A DNA stretch of 8,064 bases from Propionibacteriaceae bacterium (lineage in GTDB: Bacteria; Actinomycetota; Actinomycetes; Propionibacteriales; Propionibacteriaceae), in assembly GCA_031265725.1 (NCBI GenBank), contig JAISCH010000319.1, positions 1 through 8,064 of the forward strand. The letters run 5' to 3'. A program made the translations under genes and the position numbers. This document shows positions 1 to 6,987 of this stretch, one piece after another. The notes beneath the pieces were generated by a model that was not told the DNA's origin, did no database searches, and saw only the letters and a list, made by a program, of their open reading frames with translations. The stretch's first letter is position 1. The number at the start of each line of letters is the position of its first letter.

Positions 1-118
1 ATACCTATTACCGGCAGGCGTACCCGCCCCGGTCCCAGCCTTGCCGAAGCTCATCTGCCCCAAGGATTGACGACAGCCGAGAACGGCGAGCCACTCTGGC
101 CGGACGGCCGTTCACAGC
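1..118. other. Unassigned left edge upstream of ruvC
   Basis: No gene can be named here. On the plus strand, frame 2 reads from the window edge to a TGA at 68-70 as a proline-rich tail. Its third codon positions are mostly G or C (16 of 22 by hand count), so it could be the 3' end of an upstream gene. The visible 22 residues match nothing I recognise. Frame 3 is open into ruvC but has no ATG, GTG or TTG start before position 156. The YebC/PmpR gene often sits upstream of ruvC in actinobacteria, but its usual C-terminus is not visible. Confidence 0.25.
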
Positions 119-124
119 TAGAAT
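119..124 (+). promoter_or_regulatory. Probable -10 element of the ruvCAB promoter
   Basis: The hexamer TAGAAT fits the actinobacterial -10 pattern TAnnnT. It would place transcription start near position 131, giving a leader of about 25 bases before the ruvC ATG. No convincing -35 hexamer lies 16-18 bases upstream. The TTGACG at 67-72 is about 46 bases away, too far to pair with it. The LexA box begins one base downstream of this element, as expected for an SOS-repressed promoter. Confidence 0.5.
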
Positions 125-125
125 C

Positions 126-139
126 CGAACAGATGTTCG
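126..139 (+). promoter_or_regulatory. LexA operator (SOS box) of ruvCAB
   Basis: The sequence CGAACAGATGTTCG is a perfect inverted repeat, CGAAC-4 bases-GTTCG. One more pair outside (C125/G140) extends it to 6-bp arms. It matches the Gram-positive/actinobacterial LexA consensus CGAAC-RNRY-GTTCG at every defined position. It lies between the -10 element and the ribosome binding site, over the predicted transcription start, so bound LexA would block initiation. SOS control of ruv genes is established in several bacteria, and a LexA site at ruvC fits the family. Binding here is inferred from sequence. Confidence 0.88.
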
Positions 140-143
140 GCTG

Positions 144-150
144 AGAAGGA
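144..150 (+). promoter_or_regulatory. Ribosome binding site of ruvC
   Basis: AGAAGGA lies five bases before the ATG at 156. It settles the start, because the same frame is open further upstream but has no start codon there. Confidence 0.7.
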
Positions 151-155
151 TTTGT

Positions 156-680
156 ATGCGGGTGCTTGGGATCGATCCCGGCCTCACTCGTTGTGGGGTA
201 GGGGTGGTGGAAGGCCAATTGGGCAGGCCGCTGCGACTGGTCGAGGCCGGAGTGGTGAAGACTCCGGCGACCGCTGAGCACTCCCAACGACTGCTCAGCA
301 TCGATCAGGGCTTGGCCGAATGGATCGACAAGTATCAGCCAGATGTGATCGCAGTGGAGCGGGTTTTCGCCGACCAGAACGTCCTATCGGTAGTAGGCAC
401 CGCCCAAGCGGCCGGTCTGGCCATGGTCAACGCCGCCCGGCGCGGCATTCCGGTCCACACCCACACCCCGACTGAGGTGAAGGCGGCGATCACCGGCTCG
501 GGCCGAGCGGACAAGGCCCAGGTCAGCCATATGGTCGTCCGAATCCTCAAACTCGCCGTGGCGCCCAAGCCCGCCGACGCCGCCGACGCGGTGGCATTGG
601 CTATCTGCCACCTTTGGCGCGGTGCGGCGAACGACCGAATAGCCGAAGCGCTGGCCAAACAGATGGGGAAGACAGCATGA
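156..680 (+). CDS. ruvC: RuvC, Holliday junction endonuclease
   Basis: RuvC is the dimeric, metal-dependent resolvase that nicks Holliday junctions symmetrically after RuvAB branch migration. The 174-residue length is normal. It has an RNase H-like fold, with the four catalytic acids visible: D7 in the opening [10 protein letters not shown] motif, E68 in AVERVF, and D141 and D144 in the [11 protein letters not shown] segment. They match E. coli D7, E66, D138 and D141. The TPTEVK and [10 protein letters not shown] segments (about 105-123) are also typical. It is first in the ruvC-ruvA-ruvB operon, downstream of a LexA box, so it should be induced by DNA damage. Its stop overlaps the ruvA start by four bases (ATGA), suggesting translational coupling. 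Confidence 0.98.
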   Translation: MRVLGIDPGLTRCGVGVVEGQLGRPLRLVEAGVVKTPATAEHSQRLLSIDQGLAEWIDKYQPDVIAVERVFADQNVLSVVGTAQAAGLAMVNAARRGIPVHTHTPTEVKAAITGSGRADKAQVSHMVVRILKLAVAPKPADAADAVALAICHLWRGAANDRIAEALAKQMGKTA

Positions 681-1273
681 TCGCCCAACTCAGCGGGAAA
701 ATCGTCCACATCAGCGGAAGCTGGGTCGCCATCGACGTGAACGGTTTCGGGATGAAGGCATTCTGCACCCCGACGACGGCAGCCGGATTGCGACTGGGCC
801 AGCAGGCCACCCTGCACACGTCAATGATCGTGCGCCAGGACGCGGTGACTCTCTACGGATTCGCTGACGCCGATGAACGGGACTGCTTCGAACTCGTCCA
901 ATCCGCGAGTGGGATCGGGCCGAAGATGGCACTGGCGACAGTGGCAGTGCTCAGTCCGGCTGAATTACGAGCCGCAGTGGCGCAGGCCGACCTGAAGACG
1001 ATCACCAAAGTGCCCGGAATCGGCAACAAGGTCGCCCAACGCCTAGTCATCGAATTGAAGGACAAAATCGGCGTCACAGCGAGCCAGGGCACGCCGTTGA
1101 CCCTGGTCCAAGCGGCTTGGCAGCAGCAGGTGAAAGCCGGGCTGGAAGGGCTGGGCTATTCCAGCAAGGACGCCGACGCCGCGCTCGACCGGATAGCGGA
1201 CCTGGCCGCCAGCGACCCACCGCCACAAATCGCGATATTGCTGCGGGCGGCCCTGCGCAGTTTGGCGAAGTGA
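677..1273 (+). CDS. ruvA: RuvA, Holliday junction-binding subunit
   Basis: RuvA tetramers bind the four-way junction and load the RuvB motor. I chose the ATG at 677 (198 residues), preceded by GGGGAAG at 665-671. The in-frame ATG at 614 lies inside ruvC and would add 21 residues foreign to the family. Residues 1-62 form the OB-fold domain ([10 protein letters not shown] start, TLYGF end). Two helix-hairpin-helix motifs follow, around SGIGPKMAL (78-86) and [12 protein letters not shown] (112-123). Residues 145-198 form the flexible C-terminal domain that contacts RuvB. The acidic-pin position equivalent to E. coli E55 is Q54 here, while the next residue D55 is kept. Only one base separates its stop from ruvB. 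Confidence 0.97.
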   Translation: MIAQLSGKIVHISGSWVAIDVNGFGMKAFCTPTTAAGLRLGQQATLHTSMIVRQDAVTLYGFADADERDCFELVQSASGIGPKMALATVAVLSPAELRAAVAQADLKTITKVPGIGNKVAQRLVIELKDKIGVTASQGTPLTLVQAAWQQQVKAGLEGLGYSSKDADAALDRIADLAASDPPPQIAILLRAALRSLAK

Positions 1274-1274
1274 C

Positions 1275-2336
1275 ATGGACGACTTCAACGACACCGACGA
1301 CGCTTTCGACACTGACGAAGCTCTCGACCCGCACACGCTGCCGCAGGACCAGCCGTTGGATTCCGCGCTCCGGCCGTCCAGGCTCAGCGAATTCGGCGGA
1401 CAGGAGCGGGTGAACAGTCAACTCGGCCTGGTGATCGAGGCCGCCCGACACCGGGGATCGGTGCCAGAGCACATCCTGCTCTCCGGCCCGCCCGGATTGG
1501 GCAAGACCACACTGGCGATGATCGTGGCCAATGAATTGGGCGTGCCGCTCAGAGTGTCCAGCGGGCCAGCCATCCAACATGCCGGCGATCTGGCGGCCAT
1601 CCTCTCCGGGCTGACCGAAGGCGAGGTCTTCTTCCTGGACGAGATTCACCGGATGTCGCGTCCGGCGGAGGAGATGCTCTACCTGGCGATGGAGGATTTC
1701 CGGGTGGACGTGGTGGTCGGCAAGGGTCCGGGAGCCACCGCAATCCCACTGGAGATCCCGCCGTTCACTCTGGTCGGGGCCACCACCAGGGCCGGACTGC
1801 TGCCCGGCCCGTTGCGGGACAGATTCGGCTTCACCGCCCAACTCGATTTCTACGAGTCGGCGGCGCTGGAGAAGATCGTGCTCCGCTCAGCAGGACTGCT
1901 CAATATCAGCCTCGAAACCGGCACCGCCCAGGTCATCGCCTCCCGGTCACGGGGAACGCCGCGCATCGCCAACCGGCTGCTGCGCCGGGTGCGTGATTTT
2001 GCCCAGGTGCGCACTGACGGCAAGCTCACTCCCGAGGTGGCGGTGAGCGCCTTAGAGCTGTACGAGGTCGACGCGCTCGGGTTGGACCGCTTGGACCGCG
2101 CCGTGCTCAACGCGCTCTGCCAGCATTTCGGCGGCGGTCCGGTTGGTCTGGGGACGCTGGCAATCGCCGTCGCCGAGGAGACTGACACCGTGGAGGAAGT
2201 CGCTGAGCCGTTCCTGGTCCGGCAGGGCTTCTTGATGCGCACCCCACGGGGTAGAGTGGCCACTCCAAAAGCATGGCGACATCTCGGACTGACACCGCCC
2301 GAGGGCCACCCGACGCTGTTCTCAGCCGGGCAGTGA
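1275..2336 (+). CDS. ruvB: RuvB, branch-migration AAA+ ATPase
   Basis: RuvB forms hexameric rings that pump DNA through the RuvA-bound junction using ATP. The 353-residue length is normal. Walker A is GPPGLGKT (71-78), Walker B is FFLDEI (119-124), sensor 1 is near ATTRAG (169-174), the GPLRDRFG segment (178-185) carries the arginine finger, and sensor 2 is in GTPRIANR (227-234). A winged-helix DNA-binding domain follows (about 265-345). The start ATG is one base after the ruvA stop with only a weak GAAG upstream, so it probably relies on coupled translation. The first 20 residues are unusually acidic, with a near repeat [12 protein letters not shown]. It is the last gene of the SOS-controlled operon. 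Confidence 0.98.
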   Translation: MDDFNDTDDAFDTDEALDPHTLPQDQPLDSALRPSRLSEFGGQERVNSQLGLVIEAARHRGSVPEHILLSGPPGLGKTTLAMIVANELGVPLRVSSGPAIQHAGDLAAILSGLTEGEVFFLDEIHRMSRPAEEMLYLAMEDFRVDVVVGKGPGATAIPLEIPPFTLVGATTRAGLLPGPLRDRFGFTAQLDFYESAALEKIVLRSAGLLNISLETGTAQVIASRSRGTPRIANRLLRRVRDFAQVRTDGKLTPEVAVSALELYEVDALGLDRLDRAVLNALCQHFGGGPVGLGTLAIAVAEETDTVEEVAEPFLVRQGFLMRTPRGRVATPKAWRHLGLTPPEGHPTLFSAGQ

Positions 2337-2485
2337 AGCGGCCAGCGTCGCATACCCTGGAGTCAACGCTAAGCAATTGCCGCTCATTCGGGGCGGGAAA
2401 TGGGTAAAACACCCACTCGCGCGATAGGCTTTCACGTCGGAAGTGTGTCTCGTCCCGCCTTGCGGGCTTAACTTTAGGAATAAAC
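2337..2485. other. ruvB-yajC intergenic region
   Basis: These 149 bases hold no gene. They probably contain the end of the ruvCAB transcript and a promoter for yajC-secD-secF. Two short inverted repeats are visible: TGGGT-5 bases-ACCCA (2401-2415) and CCCGC-CTT-GCGGG (2454-2466). The second is followed by CTTAACTTT, so it could be a weak terminator or a leader hairpin. TAGGCT at 2425-2430 fits the TAnnnT -10 pattern, but no -35 supports it. A ribosome binding site, AGGAA, lies at 2476-2480. Confidence 0.4.
2454..2466 (+). other. GC-rich hairpin before yajC, possible weak terminator
   Basis: A perfect 5-bp GC stem with a three-base loop is followed by a short T-rich stretch (CTTAACTTT). The T run is broken and the yajC ribosome binding site begins only ten bases later. 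Termination of ruvCAB, a leader hairpin for yajC, or chance are all possible. Confidence 0.25.
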
Positions 2486-2947
2486 ATGATCGACCCGATG
2501 ACCATCGTCATGCTCGTCGCAGTTGTGGCTGTCTTCTATTTCTTGATGATCCGTCCGCAGCAGAAGCGGGCCAAGGAGCAGAAAGAAAAAATGGCATCGC
2601 TGGAGGAAGGCTCCCGGGTGATGACAGTTCATGGCATCTTCGGCACGATCATCCACCTGGGCGAGAAGCAGGCCATCCTGGAGATTTCGCCCGGAGTCGA
2701 GATGACCATCCTCAAACAGGCCATCTCCACCCAGCAGGTCGAGGAGGAATTCGAGTACGAGGACGAGTCCGGCCAATCCAGCGCCGACGCCGACATTTCC
2801 GAGCCCACCGACGCCGAGCTGGCGGAACTGCTCAGTAGCGAGCAAGGAGCGAGCGCCGCAGACGACAAAGAGGCAGCCGCTGAAAGAGAAAACGAAGCTG
2901 ACGAAGAGGCAGTAGCGGCCGAGCAGGCCGAAGACGACGAGAAGTAG
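2486..2947 (+). CDS. yajC: YajC, Sec translocon accessory subunit
   Basis: YajC is a small single-pass membrane protein that associates with SecD and SecF in the holotranslocon. The 153-residue protein starts five bases after AGGAA (2476-2480). Residues 5-21 form the one TM helix, followed by the family signature RPQQKRAKEQ (23-32) and the conserved SLEEGSRVMTVHGIFGTI region (about 38-55). From residue 86 onward the tail is strongly acidic and Ala/Glu/Asp-rich, as in many actinobacterial YajC proteins. The E. coli form is about 110 residues. It lies 17 bases before secD and is probably cotranscribed with secD and secF. Confidence 0.93.
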   Translation: MIDPMTIVMLVAVVAVFYFLMIRPQQKRAKEQKEKMASLEEGSRVMTVHGIFGTIIHLGEKQAILEISPGVEMTILKQAISTQQVEEEFEYEDESGQSSADADISEPTDAELAELLSSEQGASAADDKEAAAERENEADEEAVAAEQAEDDEK

Positions 2948-2964
2948 ATCGACGAGGCTTTCAG

Positions 2965-4695
2965 ATGGCAACAACTAGTCGGCACCGTCCGCACCCGTTA
3001 CGCACGCTAATCACCTTCGGAGCGTTTATCCTGGCGCTCTATGTGATCATGGCGGCGACGGGATCGTGGGCTCCCAAACTCGGGCTGGACTTGCGCGGCG
3101 GTACCACTATCACCTTGACCGCGACCAATATCACCGGTGAGGGCTCCATTAATCAGGACAACCTTGAAGTGGCCCGGAATATCATCGACCAGCGGGTGAA
3201 CGGCTATGGCGTCACCGAGGCGGAAGTGACCACCAGCGGTGACCGGCAGATCATCGTGGCCGCGCCCAACGTGCAGCGGGACGACTTGGCCCGGTTGGTC
3301 GGACAGACCGCACAGTTGTATTTCCGCAAGGTCTACGCGGTCCAGCAGAACGGCGACACCACCAACCCCGGCACAGCCACCGTTCCGGAGGAAAGTATCA
3401 TCCCGGACGATGGCACCATCCCAGAAGAAGTTGTCATCCCCGGCGAGGAGACTCCCACGCCTGACGAGAGCCCCGCAGTTGAGCCGACAGCAACAGAAAC
3501 TCCGAAAGCCAAATCAGGCCCGCCATTGCTGCCCGAATTGCCGACTCCTATCCCAAGTCCACGCCCCACTGCCCCCGGCCCGGTGCAGCAGACCACCGAT
3601 GAATTGCTGAAGTGGACTCCGGCTGAGCGCGACTATTCCGATTTCGCCGCCTTCGTCTGTGGCGACTCGTTCCCGAACGTCACCGACCAGCCGTATATCG
3701 CCTGCGACGGCGACGCTCAGACCTCTTACTACAAATATCTGCTCGGTCCGGCGTTGATCTCCGGGCAGGATTTGGAGAGCGCCAATGCGGCCATCCCGCA
3801 GAATTCGGTGTCCTGGCTGGTGCAGTTGAAGTTCAACGACGTGGGCGGCACGGCATTCACCGCAGTCACCACCGCACTATCCGCGATGACTGAGCCGCAA
3901 AACCAATTCGGCATCGTCTTGGACGACAAGGTGATCTCGGCTCCCAGAGTGAATGAGCCGATCAGCGGGGGATCAGCGGTGATCGAAGGTTCGTTCGATC
4001 AGAAGTCGTCCACCGAATTGGCCAATGTGCTCAAATACGGCGCGTTGCCGCTGACCTTCGAGACCTCGAATATCGATGATGTATCCGCCAAACTGGGCGG
4101 CGACCAATTGAGCGCTGGGATAGCTGCCGGTCTGATCGGCCTGGCCCTGGTCGTGCTGTACTGCATCATCTACTACCGGGGCTTGGCCACCGTGGTGGTG
4201 GCCTCACTCGGCATCGCCGGTCTGCTCACCTACGCCTTCATCGTGATCCTGGGCATAGGAATGGGGTACGCGCTCAACCTGCCCGGCATTGCTGGCGCTA
4301 TCGTCGCCATCGGCATAACGGCGGACTCCTTCATCATCTACTTCGAACGCATCCGAGACGAGGCCCGCGAGGGACGCTCCTTGCGCACCTCTATCGAGTC
4401 GGGCTGGATTCGCTCCCGGAAGACGATCCTGGTGGCCGACTCAGTATCGTTGCTCTCCGCAGTGGTGCTGTGGATTCTCGCGGTCGGATCGGTGCGCGGC
4501 TTCGCGTTCACTCTCGGCCTGACCACATTGATCGACATTGCCATCGTCTTCTTCTTCACCAAGCCGCTAATGAGCCTGCTCGGCAAGACGAAGTTCTTCG
4601 GCGAGGGACGCAGATTCTCCGGCTTCGAGGCTGAGCACCTCGGGATGAAGGTCACCGCCTTACCCGCCGCAGCAGCTAGTGGGGGGAGTCACTGA
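2965..4695 (+). CDS. secD: SecD, protein-export membrane subunit
   Basis: SecD works with SecF downstream of SecA-driven translocation, pulling exported chains outward using the proton gradient. The 576 residues include TM1 (about 15-33), the LGLDLRGGT motif (39-47), a large exported P1 region, and TM2-TM6 between about 383 and 535. The conserved TM4 acid is D454 in ITADSFIIYFERIRDE, equivalent to E. coli D519, which is needed for proton movement. Residues about 138-210 are a Pro/Thr/Glu-rich insertion, with four hexapeptide repeats at 140-163. C232 and C247 lie in the exported domain and could form a disulfide. GAGG at 2954-2957 is the likely ribosome binding site. Its stop overlaps the secF start by one base. 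Confidence 0.97.
   Translation: MATTSRHRPHPLRTLITFGAFILALYVIMAATGSWAPKLGLDLRGGTTITLTATNITGEGSINQDNLEVARNIIDQRVNGYGVTEAEVTTSGDRQIIVAAPNVQRDDLARLVGQTAQLYFRKVYAVQQNGDTTNPGTATVPEESIIPDDGTIPEEVVIPGEETPTPDESPAVEPTATETPKAKSGPPLLPELPTPIPSPRPTAPGPVQQTTDELLKWTPAERDYSDFAAFVCGDSFPNVTDQPYIACDGDAQTSYYKYLLGPALISGQDLESANAAIPQNSVSWLVQLKFNDVGGTAFTAVTTALSAMTEPQNQFGIVLDDKVISAPRVNEPISGGSAVIEGSFDQKSSTELANVLKYGALPLTFETSNIDDVSAKLGGDQLSAGIAAGLIGLALVVLYCIIYYRGLATVVVASLGIAGLLTYAFIVILGIGMGYALNLPGIAGAIVAIGITADSFIIYFERIRDEAREGRSLRTSIESGWIRSRKTILVADSVSLLSAVVLWILAVGSVRGFAFTLGLTTLIDIAIVFFFTKPLMSLLGKTKFFGEGRRFSGFEAEHLGMKVTALPAAAASGGSH
3382..3453 (+). repeat. Four hexapeptide repeats in the SecD linker
   Basis: SecD residues 140-163 read as four 18-base units: VPEESI, IPDDGT, IPEEVV, IPGEET. 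The pattern is aliphatic-Pro-acidic-acidic-x-x, with G replacing the first acid in the last unit. The nucleotide copies are diverged, so this is an old or selected repeat rather than a recent slip. It sits at the start of the Pro-rich linker on the exported side. Confidence 0.75.
4681..4688 (+). promoter_or_regulatory. Ribosome binding site of secF inside secD
   Basis: GGGGGGAG lies at the very end of secD, six bases before the secF ATG at 4695. It encodes the Gly-Gly-Ser run near the SecD C-terminus, so it is both coding sequence and translation signal. It supports the one-base overlapping TGATG stop/start junction. Confidence 0.65.
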
Positions 4696-5861
4696 TGGCA
4701 AAGAAAATCTCGATCACTCATCGCCTCTACACTGGCGAGATTTCCTACGACTTCATCAAGAACCGGAGGATTTGGTACACCTTCACCGGCGTCATCCTGC
4801 TCATCTGCGTCATCTCGGTCTCGGTGTTCGGTTTGAAGTGGGGCATCGAATTCATCGGTGGGACCGAATTCGGCGCTCCCACCACCGTCACATCTGAGAC
4901 TGTCGATGAGTACCGGCAAGCCGTGCTGGAGGTTGGCCTGCCGGACATGCAGGACCTGCAAGTCACCACGCTGTCTGCCGAGGTCCGCGTCCAGACCCGG
5001 CCGCTGGATGTGGAGACTGACGAGGTCACCAAGATCAGGGCGGCTATCGCCGCGAAAGCGGGTATTGAGCCTGCCCAGGTCACCTACCAGACCGTCGGCG
5101 CGTCTTGGGGCGCGCAGATCACCCAGACGGGCTTGATCGCCCTGGTGGTGTTCCTGGTCCTGGTAGGCCTGTTGATCTCCATCTATTTCCGTGATTTCAA
5201 GATGGCCGTGGCCGCGATCCTGGCCCTGATGCACGACTTGGTGGTGACAATCGGCCTGTACGCGCTGGCTCGTTTCTCGGTCACTCCGGCGACATTGATC
5301 GGCATGTTGACGATTCTCGGCTACTCCCTCTACGACACGGTGGTGGTCTTCGACAAAGTCCGGGAGAATGTGACCGATCTGGAGAACTCGTCGGAGACCT
5401 ATTCCTCTCAGGCCAACAAAGCGGTGAACCAGGTGCTCGTCCGTTCGATCAACACCACGATCATCGGTGTGCTGCCGGTGGCCGCGCTGACTTTCGCCGG
5501 TACTTTCATTCTCGGCACCGGGCCGTTGAAAGACCTCGGCCTGGCACTGTTGATCGGTATGATCGCCGGAACCTACTCGTCCATCTTCATCGCCACTCCG
5601 CTGCTGGCGCAGATGCGTGAGCTGGAGCCGAGGATGGTGGAACATCGCAAGCGTTTGGAACGCCGGGCGGCCAAGCATTCCTGGAAGCAGAAACCAGTTG
5701 AGGACGAGGCGGGTCCAGCAAGCGCGCTGAGCGTCGAAGTCACCGAGGTGCCCGACGGTGAAGAAACCGTCACAACACTGGGAGTGATGTCCAGTGAGCG
5801 GTTGGAACGAGTTCGCCACCAGCCCGCTCATGCTTCCCGGAGCCAGCGCAAGAAGAACTGA
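4695..5861 (+). CDS. secF: SecF, protein-export membrane subunit
   Basis: SecF is the partner of SecD in proton-driven completion of protein export. The 388-residue protein has TM1 (about 27-46), the GIEFIGGTEF motif (50-59), an exported P4-like domain to about 140, and TM2-TM6 between about 145 and 303. The TM4 signature is LGYSLYDTVVVFDKVREN (208-225), with D214 and D220 in the positions expected for the family. The cytosolic tail (about 305-388) is basic, then acidic, then ends RSQRKKN. The start overlaps the secD stop and is preceded by a strong GGGGGGAG. The potassium channel gene follows after 18 bases in the same frame, separated only by this TGA. Confidence 0.97.
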   Translation: MAKKISITHRLYTGEISYDFIKNRRIWYTFTGVILLICVISVSVFGLKWGIEFIGGTEFGAPTTVTSETVDEYRQAVLEVGLPDMQDLQVTTLSAEVRVQTRPLDVETDEVTKIRAAIAAKAGIEPAQVTYQTVGASWGAQITQTGLIALVVFLVLVGLLISIYFRDFKMAVAAILALMHDLVVTIGLYALARFSVTPATLIGMLTILGYSLYDTVVVFDKVRENVTDLENSSETYSSQANKAVNQVLVRSINTTIIGVLPVAALTFAGTFILGTGPLKDLGLALLIGMIAGTYSSIFIATPLLAQMRELEPRMVEHRKRLERRAAKHSWKQKPVEDEAGPASALSVEVTEVPDGEETVTTLGVMSSERLERVRHQPAHASRSQRKKN

Positions 5862-5879
5862 TCCGAGGTTTGCCCGCCA

Positions 5880-6950
5880 ATGGCCAAGTCGAGGAAATTG
5901 CACCTGTCTCCATCGGAGAACCCGTGGCGGGGGCAGGCGCAAGTCCACTTGCCGCTGCGCAAATCGTCGGCTGTTAGGGAGTTGCTGCGCCGAATCGGCA
6001 TGGGCTGCGTCCTGCTGCTCATCATCACCCTGGTGGTCTATCTCGACCATAGCTCCTACGTCGATCTCACCGAGGGGGACGGGGTGTCCTTCCTGGACGC
6101 CTTCTACTACGCGACGGTGACTATGACCACGACCGGCTACGGTGACATCGTGCCGGTATCCGCCCATGCCAGATTGATCAACGCGCTGATCGTCACTCCG
6201 ATCCGGGTGGCCTTCCTGGCTCTGCTGGTCGGCACCACTATCGAGGTGCTGGCAAATGAAGGGAGACGAGCACTGATGGACGCCCAATGGCGCAAATCGC
6301 TGCGCCAACACACGATTGTCATCGGCTATGGAGTGATGGGACAGTCTGCGGTGGCTACCCTGATCGGCAATGGCGTGCCTGCGGAGAAGATTGTAGTCAT
6401 CGACCGTGATCCCCATGCGGTGACGGTCGCCAACCGGCAGAACCTCGCCGCGTTCGAAGGTGACGCCACTGCCCGCGAATTGCTGCACCGTGCCGAACTG
6501 CCGAAAGCCCGCGAGGTGATCATCACTGTCAATTCCGATGACACCGCCATCTTGATAACGCTGACTGTGCGCCAACTGAACCATGGCGCCCATCTGGTCG
6601 CCTCCGTGCGCGATGTGGAGAACCGGCCGCTGCTCATCCAATCCGGGGCCAACGCCGTCATCACCTCCTCAGACGCCGTCGGCCGGTTGATGGGCCTCTC
6701 CTCGATCAGCCCATACCTGGGCACCGTCATCGAGGACATGCTCACCCCGCGCACCGGACTGGAGATCACCCAGCGGATGATCAGCACGGCTGAGGACGGG
6801 ATGCGGACCAGCGATATCCAAGGGGAACGAGTCCTAGCTGTCATCCGCAACCAGACCCTGCGCCGCTTCTACGAAGCCGGTTCGGACGTGCTCCAACTCG
6901 GTGACGAGATTATCGTCGTCCGTGGGGTGAGTCCTGCCAGGAAGGATTGA
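5880..6950 (+). CDS. Two-TM potassium channel with RCK (TrkA-N/TrkA-C) domain
   Basis: This is a predicted K+ channel subunit gated by a cytosolic nucleotide- or ion-binding domain, of the MthK-like type. In its 356 residues, TM1 is about 39-55, the pore loop carries the selectivity filter TTTGYGD (83-89), and TM2 is about 97-123. The RCK N-domain starts near 144, with the Rossmann motif GYGVMG (149-154) and an acidic residue, D175, after the second strand (VVID). The last 70 residues (about 285-350) look like a TrkA-C domain. The start ATG follows GAGG at 5865-5868 with an 11-base gap, longer than usual. It is probably cotranscribed with secF. A role in potassium flux or membrane potential is inferred. 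The activating ligand cannot be read from the sequence. Confidence 0.92.
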   Translation: MAKSRKLHLSPSENPWRGQAQVHLPLRKSSAVRELLRRIGMGCVLLLIITLVVYLDHSSYVDLTEGDGVSFLDAFYYATVTMTTTGYGDIVPVSAHARLINALIVTPIRVAFLALLVGTTIEVLANEGRRALMDAQWRKSLRQHTIVIGYGVMGQSAVATLIGNGVPAEKIVVIDRDPHAVTVANRQNLAAFEGDATARELLHRAELPKAREVIITVNSDDTAILITLTVRQLNHGAHLVASVRDVENRPLLIQSGANAVITSSDAVGRLMGLSSISPYLGTVIEDMLTPRTGLEITQRMISTAEDGMRTSDIQGERVLAVIRNQTLRRFYEAGSDVLQLGDEIIVVRGVSPARKD

Positions 6951-6965
6951 TTAGGGTACCCTAAT
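6950..6965. promoter_or_regulatory. Perfect 16-bp palindrome, candidate operator
   Basis: ATTAGGGTACCCTAAT is self-complementary over all 16 bases and starts on the last base of the channel stop codon. It lies between a weak -35-like TTGATT (6947-6952) and a -10-like TAACTT (6969-6974), 16 bases apart, so a bound dimer could repress the next gene. The half-site TTAGGG recurs at 6977-6982, over the next gene's ribosome binding site. The TTAGG/CCTAA arms resemble DtxR-family half-sites, but the 14-base span is shorter than the 19-base IdeR/DtxR box. The regulator is unknown. It has no T-run, so a terminator is less likely. Confidence 0.5.
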
Positions 6966-6987
6966 AATTAACTTTGTTAGGGGACGC

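Noticed and set aside
67..72. TTGACG as the -35 element of ruvC
   Set aside because: It lies about 46 bases from the TAGAAT -10, too far to form one promoter, and no -10 stands at the correct distance from it.
614..676. Upstream ATG extending ruvA by 21 residues
   Set aside because: The extension lies inside ruvC and is unlike RuvA N-termini. The ATG at 677 begins the normal [10 protein letters not shown] start and has a GGGGAAG upstream.
1074..1841. 255-codon open frame on the minus strand
   Set aside because: It is antisense to ruvA and ruvB with no recognisable domain; the sense genes are certain.
5806..5815. GAAC-GA-GTTC inverted repeat, looks like an SOS box
   Set aside because: The spacer is two bases rather than four and it lies inside the secF coding sequence.
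4689..6641. Very long open frame on the minus strand (650 codons)
   Set aside because: It lies entirely opposite secF and the K+ channel, both certain from motifs. Its product is low-complexity, rich in His, Gln, Arg and Asp, as expected from the antisense of GC-rich codons.
6950..6965. Palindrome read as an intrinsic terminator of the channel gene
   Set aside because: The stem would have only six pairs with a four-base loop and mixed GC content, and no T-run follows. An operator is a better reading.
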